Shown in pieces: positions 7,522 to 14,073 of a stretch of DNA of 16,521 bases. This DNA is from JBQCHF01 sp051953655. Its GTDB lineage: Bacteria; Actinomycetota; Actinomycetes; Motilibacterales; Motilibacteraceae. Location: positions 1 through 16,521 of the forward strand of contig JBQCIO010000328.1 in assembly GCA_051953655.1 (NCBI GenBank), written 5' to 3'. Position numbers and translations under genes: made by a program. The notes under the pieces were generated by a model, which had not been told where the DNA came from, searched no databases, and saw nothing but the letters and a program-made list of their open reading frames with translations. Numbering within the stretch: the stretch's first letter is position 1; each line of letters starts with the position of its first letter.

Positions 7522-7553
7522 GCGCACCGTGCGCCGCCGGTCACCCGGGCGGC
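7522..7553 (+). terminator. Possible terminator after the glycosylation operon (two small GC stems)
   Basis: A 5-bp stem (GCGCA 7522-7526 with TGCGC 7530-7534) overlaps a 6-bp stem (GCCGCC 7533-7538 with GGCGGC 7548-7553). They start 4 nt after the GT2 stop. Neither is strong and there is no U tract. Confidence 0.35.
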
Positions 7554-7568
7554 TCTGGACAGCGGGTC

Positions 7569-7619
7569 TACGGTCCGGGAAGCGGCGACGGGCCGGGGGC
7601 GTCACCCCCGTCACGGGGG
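7569..7619 (+). promoter_or_regulatory. Candidate promoter and leader hairpins before the flavoenzyme gene
   Basis: TACGGT at 7569-7574 fits a -10 hexamer. Downstream, GGGGG (7595-7599), CCCCC (7605-7609) and GGGGG (7615-7619) allow two mutually exclusive stems that share the central C run. The leader would be about 100 nt, ending in a strong SD. No -35 is evident; whether the structures regulate anything is unknown. Confidence 0.3.
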
Positions 7620-7679
7620 CCGCCCTCGCACCACTCTCGTCAGCCGGCGCAGATGCGCCGGGGAGGGAAGGAGCGGCGA

Positions 7680-9095
7680 ATGGACCAGACCCTGGCGAGC
7701 GGAGGCCTCCTCCAGCTCGACCCCGCGTTCCACGGGACCGCCCTGCGTGAAGGGGACCTCGGCTACGACGAGGCCCGTGCGGTCTACAACGGCATGATCG
7801 ACCGTCGCCCGTCGCTGGTGGTCAGACCCTCCGGAGCCGCCGACGTCGTCGACGCCGTACGGCTCGCCGCCGAGCGCGGGCTGCCGGTGGCCGTCCGCTG
7901 CGGCGGCCACCAGGGGGCCGGGCTCGGCACCTGCGACGGCGGCGTGCTGGTCGACCTGTCCAGCCTCAAGGGCGTGCACGTCGACCCGGTCGCCCGGCGG
8001 GCCCGGGTGAACGGCGGCGTGCTGTGGGGCGAGCTGGACCGCGAGACCCAGCTGTTCGGCCTGGCCACGCCCGGCGGGCGCGTGACGACCACCGGCGTCG
8101 GCGGCTTCACCCTCGGCGGCGGCTATGCCTGGATCTCCTCCAAGTACGGCCTGGCCTGCGACAACCTCGTGTCCGCCGACGTCGTCACGGCCGACGGCCG
8201 CCTGGTCACCGCCAGCGAGACCGAGAACCCCGATCTGCTGTGGGCGCTGCGCGGCGGCGGCGGGAACTTCGGCGTGGTCACCTCCTACGAGTTCGCCCTG
8301 CACCCCGTGGGCCCGACCGTGCTGGCCGGCATGCTCATCCACCCGCTCGAGCGCGGCCACGACGTCGTCGCGGCCTGGCGGGAGCTGGTGGAGGCCGCGC
8401 CGGACGAGCTGGCCACCGCCCTGGCGGTCGTCATGGCGCCCCCGGAGCCGTTCGTGCCCGAGGAGATGGTGGGGGTCCCGGTGCTCGGGCTGATCGCTAT
8501 GTGGATCGGGGACGTCTCCGACGGCGAGTCGGAGCTGGCCGAGCTGCGCCGGATCGGGCCGCCGCTGATGGACCTCGTGCAGCCGATGCCCTACACGATG
8601 TTCCAGGGCATGCTCGACGGGTTCGCCCCCAAGGGCTGGCGCAACTACCACCGCGGGGTGCACCTGAGCGGCCTGCCGGACGAGGCGGCCGACGCGTTCC
8701 TGGCCCACGGCGAGCAGACCCTCTCTCCGATGAACCAGGCCATCATCTTCCGGATGGGCGGCGCGGTGACCCGTCTGGGCGCCGACTCCGCGGCCGGCCA
8801 CCGGCAGGCCCCCTACATGGCCCACCCGATCGCCGCCTGGCAGACCGAGGCGGAGGATGCGGCCAACATCGCCTGGGCGCGGTCGTTCACCGACGCCCTG
8901 ATGCCGTGGGCGGAGGGCGTCTACCTCAACTTCGAGCAGACCGGCGACGAGGCGCTGCGCCGCTCCGGCTACGACGCGGAGACCTGGGACCGGCTGGTGT
9001 CGGTGAAGAACGCGTGGGACCCGCAGAACATGTTCTGCGTCAACCACAACGTGCCCCCGGCGCCCACCGTGCCGGGACCACGACCGGCTCCCTGA
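7680..9095 (+). CDS. Berberine-bridge-type FAD-dependent oxidoreductase
   Basis: A 471-residue flavoenzyme of the FAD_binding_4 (PF01565) plus BBE (PF08031) family, which oxidises alcohols, sugars or alkaloid-like compounds using bicovalently bound FAD. The FAD domain shows VVRPSGAADVVDAV (47-60), RCGGHQGAGLG (73-83), TPGGRVTTTGVGGFTLGGG (130-148) and KYGLACDNL (155-163). His77 is the expected 8-alpha-histidyl site and Cys160 the expected 6-S-cysteinyl site, so bicovalent FAD is likely. The C-terminal BBE segment reads WDPQNMFCVNHN, with His in place of the common second Asn. No signal peptide, so probably cytoplasmic. ATG 7680 has AAGGAG 6 nt upstream; an ATG at 7653 in frame lies before that site and is rejected. 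Monocistronic, ended by the hairpin at 9111-9144. The substrate is unknown. Confidence 0.92.
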   Translation: MDQTLASGGLLQLDPAFHGTALREGDLGYDEARAVYNGMIDRRPSLVVRPSGAADVVDAVRLAAERGLPVAVRCGGHQGAGLGTCDGGVLVDLSSLKGVHVDPVARRARVNGGVLWGELDRETQLFGLATPGGRVTTTGVGGFTLGGGYAWISSKYGLACDNLVSADVVTADGRLVTASETENPDLLWALRGGGGNFGVVTSYEFALHPVGPTVLAGMLIHPLERGHDVVAAWRELVEAAPDELATALAVVMAPPEPFVPEEMVGVPVLGLIAMWIGDVSDGESELAELRRIGPPLMDLVQPMPYTMFQGMLDGFAPKGWRNYHRGVHLSGLPDEAADAFLAHGEQTLSPMNQAIIFRMGGAVTRLGADSAAGHRQAPYMAHPIAAWQTEAEDAANIAWARSFTDALMPWAEGVYLNFEQTGDEALRRSGYDAETWDRLVSVKNAWDPQNMFCVNHNVPPAPTVPGPRPAP

Positions 9096-9110
9096 TCCAC
9101 AACCGCCAGT

Positions 9111-9144
9111 GCGCCCGCCCCCTCGCCCACACGGGGGCGGGCGC
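9111..9144 (+). terminator. Strong 12-bp GC hairpin terminator after the flavoenzyme gene
   Basis: GCGCCCGCCCCC (9111-9122) pairs perfectly with GGGGGCGGGCGC (9133-9144) around a 10-nt loop, 15 nt after the stop codon. A short mixed CCTTGCC follows instead of a U run, as is usual in high-GC actinobacteria. Confidence 0.8.
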
Positions 9145-9155
9145 CTTGCCTGAGG

Positions 9156-9240
9156 GGCGATCACCTCCGCGCAGCCTGCCGGGATGGGTGCGCACCTGCT
9201 GTGCAACCCGCAGAACCCCCCGCACCGGGCGTGCTGCGCC
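9156..9240 (+). pseudogene. Decayed fragment of a PatB/MalY-type aminotransferase gene (promoter, start, internal piece)
   Basis: Positions 9156-9195 align with 10005-10046, the promoter and first codons of the intact aminotransferase, sharing GGCGATC, CCGCGC and CCTGCCGGGATGG. At 9192 the match jumps to the middle of that gene: 9192-9219 is identical over 28 bp to 10529-10556 (codons for HLLCNPQNP), and 9231-9240 matches 10566-10575. The junction falls on a GCAC present at both 10043-10046 and 10529-10532, so the copy has lost 486 bp (162 codons, in frame). The remaining frame MGAHLLCNPQNP then runs out of register because of later indels. The TAACCT -10 hexamer has decayed to CAGCCT. I see nothing recognisable between 9241 and the lipoprotein promoter. 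Confidence 0.75.
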
Positions 9241-9352
9241 AGTGCCTCGTCAGCGCGATCTGGCATGTCTGGAGGTCAGGGCTGCCCCGTCGAACATCGG
9301 CCGTCGTCCACGGGCCACAGACCCTCCTGAGGAAGACCGCCCCTGGCTCGGC

Positions 9353-9361
9353 TGTTATTCT
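9353..9361 (+). promoter_or_regulatory. Extended -10 promoter element for the LpqH-like lipoprotein
   Basis: TG, one nucleotide, then TATTCT (9356-9361) is an extended -10 element and one of the few AT-rich hexamers in the region. Transcription would start near 9368, about 30 nt before the ATG at 9398; GGGGGA at 9385-9390 is a weak SD. Confidence 0.5.
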
Positions 9362-9397
9362 CCGGCCGATTCGGACAAACCGTCGGGGGATCTCTTC

Positions 9398-9958
9398 ATG
9401 CCTCAGCTCCGTCCACGCTCCGTGGCGGTCGCAGTCATCGTCGGCCTGTCCGTGACGGCTGCCGGGTGCTCCTCGGGTGGCGTCGCGGGGCCCGGTCGTG
9501 ACTCCGGGACCAGGACCGGCGGCAGCTCCGCCGACGTCACCCCGACAGTCAGCCCGACGCAGCAGGCCGAGGCCACCGCGTCGGAGAGCGCGAAGGCCGG
9601 TTCTGCGCACCTCACCTACAGCGGCGGGGCCACCGGTGAGTTCACCATCGACAGTGTCGGCTGTGCGGTGTCGGACGGGAAGCTCGTCTCCATCAACGCG
9701 CCCGACGTCAACGACACGTCGACGCGCACGCCTCCCGCGTTCGTCGCCAACGTCAGCGACGGCGCAGAGTTGGCGGAGCTGACCACCCCGGACAACCACG
9801 GCTTCGTCCAGGCCAACGGCTCCGGCATCACCGGTCAGCGCTCCGGCGGCACCTGGACGGCGACGGTGAGCGGCCTGACGCTGGGCCCGAGCGACCAGAC
9901 GGTGGACTCGATCGTCGTCAACGGCACGATCACCTGCGGAAGCGTCGCCGGTCTCTAG
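9398..9958 (+). CDS. LpqH-like (19-kDa antigen-type) secreted lipoprotein
   Basis: A 186-residue lipoprotein: basic start (MPQLRPR), hydrophobic stretch and lipobox TAAGC with Cys24 as the lipidation site. A Ser/Thr/Gly-rich linker to about residue 70 is followed by a compact beta-rich domain bounded by two cysteines, one in SVGCAVSDGK and one in GTITCGS near the C-terminus. That layout (linker, small domain with paired Cys, repeated T/S-G motifs) resembles the mycobacterial LpqH/19-kDa family (PF05481), though sequence similarity is low, so this is a fold-level guess. Exposed on the cell surface, role unknown. The ATG at 9398 gives a standard lipoprotein signal. It sits between the decayed and the intact aminotransferase copies, which suggests the gene arrived, or was carried along, during the duplication. 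Confidence 0.78.
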   Translation: MPQLRPRSVAVAVIVGLSVTAAGCSSGGVAGPGRDSGTRTGGSSADVTPTVSPTQQAEATASESAKAGSAHLTYSGGATGEFTIDSVGCAVSDGKLVSINAPDVNDTSTRTPPAFVANVSDGAELAELTTPDNHGFVQANGSGITGQRSGGTWTATVSGLTLGPSDQTVDSIVVNGTITCGSVAGL

Positions 9959-9992
9959 CCAGGCCGGCCGGCGCGTGTCTCGGTCCCCTCGA

Positions 9993-10020
9993 CGCGGGCC
10001 CGGCGGCGATCCCGCCCGCG
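9993..10020. terminator. GC hairpin between lipoprotein and aminotransferase genes
   Basis: CGCGGGC (9993-9999) pairs with GCCCGCG (10014-10020) around a 14-nt loop, 34 nt after the lipoprotein stop and directly before the TAACCT hexamer of the aminotransferase. It could be a terminator or a palindromic regulator site overlapping the promoter. Confidence 0.35.
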
Positions 10021-10022
10021 CG

Positions 10023-10028
10023 TAACCT
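10023..10028 (+). promoter_or_regulatory. -10 hexamer (TAACCT) for leaderless aminotransferase mRNA
   Basis: TAACCT lies 6 nt before the ATG at 10035 and there is no SD sequence, so translation probably starts at the 5' end of the transcript. The same block, with the hexamer changed to CAGCCT, precedes the decayed copy at 9184. Confidence 0.55.
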
Positions 10029-10034
10029 GCCGGG

Positions 10035-11225
10035 ATGGCCGCGCACGAGGACTGGGACCGGTTAGCCCTGGAGCAGCTTCGGGCCCGGCGCAGCGCGAAG
10101 TGGCGCCGGGACCCGGCCGACGTCCTCCCGGCGTGGGTGGCCGAGATGGACCTGCCGCTGGCCGGTGCCGTGCAGGACGCGCTGCTCTCGGCGGTGCGGC
10201 GCTCGGACACCGGCTACATGGACCCGTTCGGGCTGCGCACGCAGGAGGCCTGGGCGCGCTGGGCGCACGACGCCTGGGGGCAGCAGCTGGACCCCTCGCT
10301 CGCGCTGGTGGTGCCCGACGTGGTGCGCGGGCTCGAGGCGGTCCTGGCGGCGGTCTCCCCCGCCAGGGCCCCGGTGGTCGTCGACTCCCCCTGCTATCCG
10401 CCCTTCGTCGACGTGCTCGCCGCCACCGGGCGGCCCATGGTGCGGGTGCCGATGGCCCGGGACGACGACGGGCGGCACGTGCCCGACCTCGACGCCGTCG
10501 AGGCCGCCTACCGGGCGGGCGCCCACGTGCACCTGCTGTGCAACCCGCAGAACCCCACCGGCACCGTGCTGCGCCCCGCCGAGCTGCTGGCGGTGGCCGA
10601 GCTGGCCGAGCGACACGGGGTGCTCGTGGTGGCCGACGAGATCCACGCACCGCTGACCCGCGTGGGGGTCGCGTTCACCCCGTTCGCGGCGCTCGACCAC
10701 CCGGCCGCGCGGCGGGCCGTCACCCTCGTCTCGGCGTCGAAGGCCTGGAACCTGGCCGGGCTGAAGTGCGCGCTGCTGCTCGGTGGGCCCGACGGCGGCC
10801 GGGAGCTGCTGGCGACGGTGCCGCACGAGGTCACCCTCGGCGCCTCGCTGTTCGGGCAGCTCGCCACCGAGGCCGCGCTGGACGACGGCCGGGCGTGGTT
10901 GGAGGACCTGCGCGCCTACCTCGACGCCGGCCTGGACCGGCTCGAGCACCTGCTGGCGCACCGGCTGCCGCAGGTCCGCTGGCACCGCCCCGAGGGCACC
11001 TACCTCGCCTGGCTGGACTGCCGCGGGCTGCCGATCGACGCCTCCGACGGGACGCCTCCCGGCAGCGAGCCGGCCGCCCGCTTCCTCGAGCGCGGCCGCG
11101 TCTCGCTCGGCGCCGGGACGGACTTCGGTCCGGACGGCGCCGGGCACGTGCGCCTCACGACAGCCGTGCCGCATCCGCTCCTGGATGAGATCGTGGGCCG
11201 GATGGCGTCCGCGCTGCCGCGCTGA
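10035..11225 (+). CDS. PLP-dependent aminotransferase, PatB/MalY type (probable cystathionine beta-lyase)
   Basis: A 396-residue fold-type I PLP enzyme. Proteins of the MalY/PatB group cleave C-S bonds of cystathionine or cysteine conjugates (releasing homocysteine or a thiol, pyruvate and ammonia), and some act as aminotransferases. Visible motifs: LPAWVAEMDLP (31-41) typical of this group, the substrate-loop GYMDPFG (60-66), NPQNPTG (170-176) with Asn173, DEIHA (201-205) with Asp201 binding the pyridine nitrogen, SASKAWNLAGLKCA (233-246) with Lys236 as the Schiff-base lysine, and VRLTTAVPH near the end carrying the carboxylate-binding Arg. Length is normal. Leaderless start at ATG 10035. 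Cytoplasmic. A broken second copy of its 5' half lies 0.85 kb upstream. Confidence 0.93.
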   Translation: MAAHEDWDRLALEQLRARRSAKWRRDPADVLPAWVAEMDLPLAGAVQDALLSAVRRSDTGYMDPFGLRTQEAWARWAHDAWGQQLDPSLALVVPDVVRGLEAVLAAVSPARAPVVVDSPCYPPFVDVLAATGRPMVRVPMARDDDGRHVPDLDAVEAAYRAGAHVHLLCNPQNPTGTVLRPAELLAVAELAERHGVLVVADEIHAPLTRVGVAFTPFAALDHPAARRAVTLVSASKAWNLAGLKCALLLGGPDGGRELLATVPHEVTLGASLFGQLATEAALDDGRAWLEDLRAYLDAGLDRLEHLLAHRLPQVRWHRPEGTYLAWLDCRGLPIDASDGTPPGSEPAARFLERGRVSLGAGTDFGPDGAGHVRLTTAVPHPLLDEIVGRMASALPR

Positions 11226-11264
11226 GGAGCGGGCCGACGGACACCAAGCACCGGGCACGGACCG

Positions 11265-11292
11265 GTCAAGTCCGGCCATGGACTGCCGAACC
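11265..11292 (+). promoter_or_regulatory. FliA/sigma-28-type promoter for the globin-GAF-EAL-CZB gene
   Basis: GTCA (11265-11268), a 16-nt spacer and GCCGAACC (11285-11292) match the CTCA-N15-17-GCCGAA form recalled for actinomycete FliA promoters. In the enterobacterial layout, TCAAGTCC-N11-GCCGAACC keeps the exact sigma-28 spacing. The leader to GTG 11333 would be about 35 nt and contains AGGAGG. Confidence 0.5.
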
Positions 11293-11332
11293 TCCAACGG
11301 GCGGGGAGGCCGAGCGCACGGCAGGAGGCGGC

Positions 11333-13495
11333 GTGCACGAGAGCACCCAGGCGTCGACCCCTGCCCCGGCGACGGCGGGCGCCATCCCGGCCGCGTACGG
11401 CCCGGTGGCGGCGCGCCTGCTGGCCCGGGTCGCACCGCAGGTGGACGCCCAGGTCGACGGCTTCATCGAGCGCTTCTACGGCACCCTCTCCGAGCAGCAG
11501 GACGTGGCCCAGGTGCTCGCCCGGCTCACCCGGCCCGAGTTCGCCCACCTCGTGGAGCGCCAGCGCGAGCACCTTCGCGGCCTGCTGGACCCGCAGGCCG
11601 AGCGCGAGCGGGTGCTCGAGCGCGGCCGGCAGGTCGGTCGGGTGCACTCCCTCGTCGGTGTGGAGCTGGACTGGTACGCCCATGCGGTGGGCGACTACCA
11701 GGAGGCGGTGGTCGGCGCCCTGCAGGCGGCGGCCCACGACCAGCTCGCCGACGTGCGCGGCGTCGTCGGCCGGCGGCTGCTCGACGACCTCACCGGCGCC
11801 CTGCGCGGCTACCGCGACGTGCACGCCGAGCAGAGCGAGCTGGCCGTCGAGATCGCGCGGGTCGTCTCCGCGGCCGGCACCGTCCGCGACCTCGCGCAGG
11901 GCGTGCTCGACGCGCTGGTCACGCTCCCGGGCATCCGCGGCTGCCTGTTCGGCCGCCCGGACGAGGAGGGGCGCTTCCTGTTCGAGCTGGGCGCCGGCGA
12001 GGGCGCGGCCGGCTTCCTGGTGAGCGCCGGACCGGTGGCGGCCCGGGCCGTCGCCGGGGAGACAGCATCCTCGACCGACGGGCCACCGATGACCACCGGG
12101 GACCAGACGGTGACCGGCCTGGGGCCGGCCGGCCGGGCGTGGCGGTCGGGCGCGATCGAGCGCTCGGACAGCTACCTCACCGACCCGACGACCGGCCCGT
12201 GGCACGGCGTCGGCCGCCGCTACGGTCTGCGCTCGAGCGCCGCGGTCCCGCTCACCGACGCCGACGGCCGCCCGCGCGCCCTGCTCGCCCTCTACGCCGC
12301 GCACCCGGGCTACTTCTCCTCCGCGGCCCGCTCCACCTTCCTGGTGCAGCTCCGCCAGGTCGTCGAGCAGGCGCTGGTGCGGCTGGAGACCAGCCCGGTG
12401 GTGGCCTCGGCGGTCACCTCCTTCGCCGACCGGACAGCGCACCAGCGCCGGCTGCACGCCGGCGAGGTCGTCCTGCACTACCAGCCGGTGGTCGACCTCG
12501 CGAGCGGCCGGCTGGTCAAGCTCGAGGCGCTGGCCCGCCTCGGCACGCCCGGCGACGTGGTGCCGCCAGCCGCGTTCCTGCCCGCGCTCGGCGAGGACGA
12601 CCTGCTCCTGCTGTTCCGCCTCGGCCTGGACCAGGCGCTGCCGGCGCTGCGGCGCTGGGACACCGCCGGACTGCGCACCGGGGTCTCGCTCAACCTGCCG
12701 CCCATGGCGCTGAGCGACGAGCGCTACCTGCACGCGGTGTCCGACGCCCTCCAGCGGCACCGGGTGGAGCCGCACCGGCTCACCCTGGAGCTGCTCGAGA
12801 CCGGCAGCGTCGACGTCGAGGGCCCGCGCCGCGGCCGGATCCTGCGCGGGCTCGCGGCCCTGGGCGTGCACCTGGCCGAGGACGACCTCGGCGCCGGGCA
12901 CAGCTCCCTGCTGCGGCTGCGGACGATGCCCTTCGACGAGGTGAAGGTGGACCAGCAGCTGGTCCGGGGCGCCGAGGGCGACCCGCGCGACGCGCTGAGC
13001 TTCGTCCAGCCGATCACCAGCCTGGCCCACAGCCGGGGCATCCGGGTGGTGGTGGAGGGCCTGGAGTCCGCCGGGCTGATCGAGGCCGCCGCCTACCTGG
13101 GGGCCGATGCCGGGCAGGGCTACGGGATCAGCCGACCGATGCCGGAGGACCGGGTGCTCGCCTGGGCCCGTGGCTTCCGTCTGGAGGTCGACCACACGTT
13201 GCCGCAGACCCGGCTGGGCGCCCTGGCGGCGCACCTGGCGTGGGAGACCCGGCTGGCCACCTTCCCGGCGCGGCACCCGCTGCGCCGGCACGCGGTGGAG
13301 GACCCCTGCCTGCTCGCCGCCCACCTGGGCCAGGTGCGCGACGGCCGCGAGCACCCGCTGCGGCTGGCGCACCAGCGCCTGCACGCCGCGGCCGTGCACT
13401 CCCCCGGCAGCCCGGGGCACCTGCGCGCGTGGACCGAGCTGTCCACCGCGCTGATGGCCGGGCGCGACCTGATCGGGCAGGCCGCCGGAGCCTGA
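11333..13495 (+). CDS. Globin-coupled sensor, GAF, EAL phosphodiesterase with C-terminal CZB zinc domain
   Basis: A 720-residue soluble c-di-GMP signalling protein. Domain order: globin-coupled sensor (about 20-165), with VGRVHSLVG and WY at 114-115 placing the proximal haem His at 105; GAF (about 170-350, ending in YGLRSSAAVPL); EAL (about 375-615); CZB-like zinc domain (about 625-720). EAL residues present are LEAL (397-400), Asn454, Glu486/Glu489, DD 517-518, Lys538/Asp540, EGLE 575-578 and Gln595, so phosphodiesterase activity is plausible, though loop 6 reads DDLGAG instead of DDFGTG. The CZB part shows HLAW (634-637), then 21 residues, Cys659, and HQRLH (680-684): the three-His one-Cys zinc set. 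GTG 11333 has AGGAGG 4 nt upstream. It has its own FliA-like promoter. Confidence 0.9.
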   Translation: MHESTQASTPAPATAGAIPAAYGPVAARLLARVAPQVDAQVDGFIERFYGTLSEQQDVAQVLARLTRPEFAHLVERQREHLRGLLDPQAERERVLERGRQVGRVHSLVGVELDWYAHAVGDYQEAVVGALQAAAHDQLADVRGVVGRRLLDDLTGALRGYRDVHAEQSELAVEIARVVSAAGTVRDLAQGVLDALVTLPGIRGCLFGRPDEEGRFLFELGAGEGAAGFLVSAGPVAARAVAGETASSTDGPPMTTGDQTVTGLGPAGRAWRSGAIERSDSYLTDPTTGPWHGVGRRYGLRSSAAVPLTDADGRPRALLALYAAHPGYFSSAARSTFLVQLRQVVEQALVRLETSPVVASAVTSFADRTAHQRRLHAGEVVLHYQPVVDLASGRLVKLEALARLGTPGDVVPPAAFLPALGEDDLLLLFRLGLDQALPALRRWDTAGLRTGVSLNLPPMALSDERYLHAVSDALQRHRVEPHRLTLELLETGSVDVEGPRRGRILRGLAALGVHLAEDDLGAGHSSLLRLRTMPFDEVKVDQQLVRGAEGDPRDALSFVQPITSLAHSRGIRVVVEGLESAGLIEAAAYLGADAGQGYGISRPMPEDRVLAWARGFRLEVDHTLPQTRLGALAAHLAWETRLATFPARHPLRRHAVEDPCLLAAHLGQVRDGREHPLRLAHQRLHAAAVHSPGSPGHLRAWTELSTALMAGRDLIGQAAGA

Positions 13496-13513
13496 GCGGC
13501 CTCGTACGCCAGG

Positions 13514-13867
13514 TCAGCTCTCCGGGTGGGCGTTGGCCGGGGCGAAGATGCCGGCCGGGGCACCGGCGCGCACCGGCACGACCGAGCGCGAGGAGGCGCC
13601 GGGCACCGGGGTGTGCGAGCGCCAGCCGAACGAGCGCGGGCGCCGCCGCCAGGCGCCGGCCAGGCCGCCGGAGCGGTGCTGGGGGCGTGCGCGGCGGCCG
13701 GCCCCGCCGCCGGCGGTCAGCGGGGTGGGCCCGCCCCCGGTCTGCTCCTCCGGCTGGTTGCCGGACTGGTTGCCGGACTGGTTGCCCAGCCTGGCCCGCC
13801 GGGCGAGCAGCGCACCGGCCAGGGTGCCGCTGGTCGCGAGGAGCACGCCGGTCCTGCGCCTGTCCAT
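13514..13867 (-). CDS. Small membrane-anchored protein with GNQS repeats
   Basis: A 117-residue protein I do not recognise. It starts with a short basic stretch (MDRRR) and one hydrophobic segment (about 6-23), then LARRARL, a GNQSGNQSGNQ repeat (about 29-39), and a long Gly/Arg/Pro-rich tail ending in IFAPANAHPES. Topology is probably an N-terminal membrane anchor with a disordered tail. It looks real because ATG 13867 has AGGAGG 4 nt upstream and nearly every third codon position in this frame is G or C, whereas the overlapping plus-strand frames lack such signals. It converges on the EAL gene with an 18-nt gap and no clear terminator between them, so the two transcripts may overlap. Confidence 0.65.
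   Translation of the reverse strand: MDRRRTGVLLATSGTLAGALLARRARLGNQSGNQSGNQPEEQTGGGPTPLTAGGGAGRRARPQHRSGGLAGAWRRRPRSFGWRSHTPVPGASSRSVVPVRAGAPAGIFAPANAHPES
13754..13786. repeat. 12-bp tandem repeat, 2.75 units, inside the small membrane protein gene
   Basis: CTGGTTGCCGGA is repeated exactly at 13754-13765 and 13766-13777, with a partial third unit at 13778-13786. On the coding (minus) strand it reads GGC AAC CAG TCC, Gly-Asn-Gln-Ser. The multiple-of-three unit means slippage would change length without a frameshift. Confidence 0.85.
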
Positions 13868-13903
13868 ACCGCCTCCTGCGTCAGAGCGATCGAGACTGGT
13901 CGG

Positions 13904-13928
13904 GGACGGCCCGACGTACGGCCCGTCC
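13904..13928. promoter_or_regulatory. Imperfect 10-bp inverted repeat upstream of the small membrane protein
   Basis: GGACGGCCCG (13904-13913) and CGGCCCGTCC (13919-13928) are inverted repeats with one mismatch around the 5-nt centre ACGTA, 37 nt before the ATG at 13867 and about 145 nt before the divergent ligase start. The spacing suits a dimeric repressor, but GC-rich palindromes are common here. The rest of the 206-bp divergent gap shows only the leaderless -10 of the ligase. Confidence 0.35.
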
Positions 13929-14061
13929 GCCGCGGTGCTCCGCTCCCCGTGACAGGAGTGGTTGCCGCCGTCCGCGCGGGGAAACCGGCAGCAGCCCGGC
14001 GGGTGCTCCCGACCGGCGGTCCGCTGACCCCGTCCCGCGCTGCGCGGGCGTCGCGGCCCGG

Positions 14062-14067
14062 CATGAT
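14062..14067 (+). promoter_or_regulatory. Putative -10 hexamer (CATGAT) for a leaderless ligase mRNA
   Basis: CATGAT differs from TANNNT only at its first base and lies 6 nt before ATG 14074, the same spacing as at the aminotransferase. No SD is present, which supports a leaderless start. Confidence 0.4.
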
Positions 14068-14073
14068 GACGCC

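Noticed and set aside
9346..9372. Third FliA-like motif (CTCG, 14 nt, GCCGATTC) before the LpqH-like lipoprotein
   Set aside because: The -35 part deviates and spacing is below 15 nt; an extended -10 TATTCT overlaps it and explains transcription better.
10783..14073. In-frame extension upstream of the MshC-like ligase through the aminotransferase and EAL genes
   Set aside because: This stretch is an out-of-frame reading of other real genes; MshC-like sequence begins only at 14074, right after a plausible leaderless promoter.
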